Below, piece after piece: positions 61,407-64,000 of a stretch of 64,000 bases of DNA; the first letter of the stretch is position 1, and each line of letters starts with the position of its first letter. The DNA lies in contig NZ_CP118527.1 of the NCBI RefSeq assembly GCF_028885415.1, positions 620,001 through 684,000 of the forward strand, written 5' to 3'. The position numbers and the translations under genes were made by a program. The DNA comes from Streptomyces coeruleorubidus (lineage in GTDB: Bacteria > Actinomycetota > Actinomycetes > Streptomycetales > Streptomycetaceae). The notes under the pieces are model-generated. The model was not told the DNA's origin and made no database searches. It saw nothing but the letters and a program-made list of their open reading frames with translations.

Positions 61407-63839
61407 TCAGACGGGCGTACCGGTGAGCGGTTGTTCGGTCCACACGGTCTTGCCCTCGCGGGTGTAGCGGGTACCCCAGCGTTCGGTCATCTGGGCCACC
61501 AGGAACAGGCCGCGCCCGCCCTCGTCGGTCGTACGGGCGCGGCGCAGGTGTGGTGAGGTGTGGCTGGTGTCGCTGACCTCGCACACCAGACACTGCTCAC
61601 GGATCAGCCGTAGGGTCGCGGGGCCGCCGGCGTAGCGATAGACGTTGGTGACCAGTTCGCTGGCGATCAACTCCGTGGTGAACGCCAAGTGCTCCAGACC
61701 CCATTCGCTCAGCTTGGCCGAGGCCAACGCCCTGGCCCGGCCGGCGCTGGCAGGCCCCGGCGGCAGACGCCAGGAGACGACGTTGTCCGGTGGCAGCATG
61801 CGGGTGCGGGCGATCAGCAGTACGACGTCGTCGCTGGGGCGCGAGGGCACGAGCGCGTCGACCACCGCTTGGCAGGTGCGCTCCAGCGCGCCCGCAGGGC
61901 GGGCGAGCGCTGCGCACAGCTTCGTCAGGCCGACGTCGGCATCGATGTGGCGCTCGCCGATGATTCCGTTGGTGTACAGGCACAGCAGGCTTCCCTCGGC
62001 CAGTTCGATGTCCCGGGCCTCGAACGGCAGGCCGCCCAGGCCGAGCGGTGGGCCGGCGGGCAGGTCGAGCAGCGCCACCTGTCCGTCCGGAGCGGTCACC
62101 ACCGGCGGCGGATGACCGGCGCGGGCCACGGAGCAGCGTCCGGAGACCGGGTCGTACACGGCGTACAGGCACGTGGCGCCTACGACCTGCTCACCCAAGG
62201 GCCGCTCGCCGACCGCTTCCTGTTCGGCCGCCAGCAGGTTGACCAGGTCGTCGAGGCGGGAGAGGACCTCGTCCGGTTCCAGGTCGAGGCTGGCGAGCGT
62301 ATGGACGGCGGTGCGCAGCCGGCCCATGGTGGCGGCAGCATGGATGCCGCGTCCCACCACGTCGCCGACGACGAGGGCGACCCGGGCCCCGGACAGGGGA
62401 ATGACGTCGAACCAGTCGCCGCCCAGGCCAGGGCCTGCGCTGGCCGGCAGGTACCGCAGGGCCACCTCGACGGCCGGCTGGTCCGGGACCGCCCGGGGCA
62501 GAAGGCTGCTCTGCAAGGTGAACGCGGTCTGCTGCTGCTGGGTGAAGCGCCGGGCGTTGTCGATGGCGACGGCGGCGCGCGATGCGAGTTCCTGAGCGAG
62601 GGTGAGATCGTCCGTCTCGAAGGCATCGGGGCGGCGCGAGCGCCACAGGGTCATCACACCGAGCACCAGGCCGCGCGCGGCAAGAGGTACCACGATCAGG
62701 GAGTGGGCACCCAGGTCCGGAGCCTGGGCCCCCTGACGGCCTGCCGCCGAGACCCAGTCGGGCGGCAGAACCGGCTCCAGGACGGGCCGTCCCTCGGCCA
62801 GGCATCCGGCCTGCGGTGTGTCGGGCCCGAACTCCACGGGGTGGCCCTCGGGGTGGGGCGGGCCGGATTGCTGGGCACCAACGCTGCAGGTCCCCAGTCG
62901 GACCACGGGCCCTGCCACTGCGCGCGTCGGTTCCTCACCGCGCGTCACCGCCTGAAGCAGGTCCACCGACGCATGGTCGGCGAGGTGGGGCACCATCACT
63001 TCGGCCAGTTCCCGGGCGGTCTCGGCCACGTCGAGCGTGGTTCCGATACGGCTGCCCACCTGGTCGAGGAGCGCGAGCCGACGCTGGGCCCGATGGCGTT
63101 CGGTGATGTCCTCGATCATCTCGGCCACACCCAGGACACGGCCGGAGGGATCCTCCATCCGGAAGGACGAGACCAACGCGACCCGCTCTCGTGCGGGATC
63201 CTGCTCCAGGCGAACGAACTGCTCGGAGTAGACCAGGGGTCTTCCGGTCTGCATCACCTGGCGCACACGGTCCACAGCCTTGCGCGCGTCGTCGGAGAGG
63301 AGCATCCGGCCGGTGGACATCCCCCGGAATTCTGCTGCCGGGACGCCGCTGAACCGTTCGATGGCCCGATTGACCCGGAGGATCCTCTGGTCGGGGCCGT
63401 GGACGACCAGGCCGATCGGGCACTGGCGGTACAAACCGTCGAGAACCGCGCGGTCCCTTTGCCATTCGAGGACGTCATCCGCGAGTGCCCCCGCAAGAAA
63501 CCACTCACGGCCCCGGTCACCGCGTGACAGCTCATGGGCCCTGAGCCCCAGCTCCACGAGTTGCCCGTCGCGGTGGCGCAGTGTGAGCGCGCCGAACCAG
63601 CCACCGGCTCTCCTGCACTTCGCCGCGGCCTCGGTGACAGCCGGCAGATCAGGAGGATCGACCAGCACCTCGAACGCCGGACGACCGATCACGGCTGTGT
63701 CCGGATGGCCGAGCAGTTCCTGAGCCCGCCGGTTCCATCCGACCACTACTCCCCGGTCGTCGAGCACCGCCAAGGCAGCGAGGTGCGGGGCGAACGGATC
63801 GTCGTGGCTTTCGCTGAGCTCCGTCATCGGCTTCTCCAC
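61407..63839 (-). CDS. RsbU-like sensor: PAS-PAS-GAF-PP2C phosphatase-HATPase
   Basis: An intact 810-residue soluble signalling protein. ATG 63839 or the Met four codons on. Two PAS domains (LAVLDDRGVVVGWNRRAQELLGH; CPIGLVVHGPDQRILRVNRAIERFSG), a GAF domain around 275-430 (HSLIVVPLAARGLVLGVMTLWR), a SpoIIE/PP2C domain (LGGDWFDVIPLSGARVALVVGDVVGRG, residue 492 on, ending with DDVVLLIARTR), and a serine/threonine-type anti-sigma kinase fold (ELIASELVTNVYRYAGGPATLRL, DEGGRGLFLVAQMTERWG). Typical of streptomycete stress and development switches controlling sigma factors through antagonist phosphorylation. Convergent with the symporter gene. Confidence 0.95.
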   Translation of the reverse strand: MEKPMTELSESHDDPFAPHLAALAVLDDRGVVVGWNRRAQELLGHPDTAVIGRPAFEVLVDPPDLPAVTEAAAKCRRAGGWFGALTLRHRDGQLVELGLRAHELSRGDRGREWFLAGALADDVLEWQRDRAVLDGLYRQCPIGLVVHGPDQRILRVNRAIERFSGVPAAEFRGMSTGRMLLSDDARKAVDRVRQVMQTGRPLVYSEQFVRLEQDPARERVALVSSFRMEDPSGRVLGVAEMIEDITERHRAQRRLALLDQVGSRIGTTLDVAETARELAEVMVPHLADHASVDLLQAVTRGEEPTRAVAGPVVRLGTCSVGAQQSGPPHPEGHPVEFGPDTPQAGCLAEGRPVLEPVLPPDWVSAAGRQGAQAPDLGAHSLIVVPLAARGLVLGVMTLWRSRRPDAFETDDLTLAQELASRAAVAIDNARRFTQQQQTAFTLQSSLLPRAVPDQPAVEVALRYLPASAGPGLGGDWFDVIPLSGARVALVVGDVVGRGIHAAATMGRLRTAVHTLASLDLEPDEVLSRLDDLVNLLAAEQEAVGERPLGEQVVGATCLYAVYDPVSGRCSVARAGHPPPVVTAPDGQVALLDLPAGPPLGLGGLPFEARDIELAEGSLLCLYTNGIIGERHIDADVGLTKLCAALARPAGALERTCQAVVDALVPSRPSDDVVLLIARTRMLPPDNVVSWRLPPGPASAGRARALASAKLSEWGLEHLAFTTELIASELVTNVYRYAGGPATLRLIREQCLVCEVSDTSHTSPHLRRARTTDEGGRGLFLVAQMTERWGTRYTREGKTVWTEQPLTGTPV

Positions 63840-64000
63840 CGCTGGACACCACCGCGTACTCGGTCGCCGATGTCTCCTGCTGACCCGGTAAGCCTATTGA
63901 AACCCGGCAGAGGCCGCGGCCTTGTCCGGCGCGCGGCACGGCGGGCGAGAGGGGTTACGACGGGCTGGGCGGGGCCGGTCCCCAGGGGTCTGGGGCACCG
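63840..64000. other. Right window edge, intergenic
   Basis: Promoter side of the RsbU-like gene. The last 35 bases include GGGGTCTGGGGC, resembling one box of the dispersed repeat at 700-838, but too little is visible to call a second copy. Confidence 0.35.

Overview
The window looks like chromosome of a Streptomyces or very close actinomycete. Base composition is very GC-rich, operons are packed with ATGA and GTGA stop/start overlaps, GTG starts are common, and the gene content is typical: mycothiol-type formaldehyde dehydrogenase, paired DksA/TraR zinc-finger proteins, an RsbU-like PAS/GAF/phosphatase/anti-sigma kinase, GH95 and GH15 enzymes. I see no rRNA, tRNA, CRISPR array or intact mobile element.

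Positions 1 to about 24,630 form one functional island for using choline and glycine betaine as carbon, nitrogen and one-carbon source. Import is by a BCCT carrier (22.9-24.5 kb) and an OpuA/ProU-type ABC system (7.2-11.3 kb). BetA and BetB oxidise choline to glycine betaine. A GbcA-like Rieske oxygenase, with its own Rieske ferredoxin and FAD reductase, makes dimethylglycine. A dimethylglycine dehydrogenase and heterotetrameric sarcosine oxidase (soxB, soxD-A; soxG would lie left of the window) yield glycine, which GlyA turns into serine. FolD handles methylene-THF, FolP and PabB replenish folate, and the mycothiol-dependent dehydrogenase plus a metallo-beta-lactamase-fold hydrolase deal with formaldehyde. 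One IclR regulator sits in the middle. Upstream of nearly every transcription unit I find a 36-bp composite site: two GTTGC-N7-GCAAC inverted repeats separated by 2 bp (seven transcription units, eight copies), and one single copy covering the iclR start codon. This looks like a coherent IclR-governed regulon and is the most interesting feature of the window.

From 24.7 to 35.1 kb are an ArsR/SufR-like regulator divergent from a DoxX protein, a fused SecDF paralogue, a NarL-type two-component system, two DksA/TraR-like proteins, a zinc-ribbon protein, a lipase and a double universal stress protein. From 35.4 to 39 kb the DNA is scarred: two gene fragments that both lack their N-termini, a broken GH15 gene, an IS481-type transposase tail, and an SDR gene with a double TetR-type operator. 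From 39.2 to 50.3 kb come a His-rich PHP phosphoesterase, a PhoX remnant, a carbonic anhydrase/SulP pair and two OmpR-type two-component systems with a VanZ protein between them. From 50.3 to 64 kb lie sugar-transport and carbohydrate-binding remnants, a LacI regulator and a GH95 fucosidase, then two dehydrogenases, a catalase-like protein behind a palindrome, a DUF485/SSS symporter pair and the RsbU-like protein.

A warning for every reader: the sequence carries many single-base indels, nearly all contractions of G or C runs, which split otherwise intact genes (glyA, opu permease, gbcA, pabB, BCCT and others) and join unrelated frames (secDF, a regulator/kinase pair). They look like sequencing errors rather than biology. 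I mark the affected genes as frameshifted, not dead, unless there is more damage.
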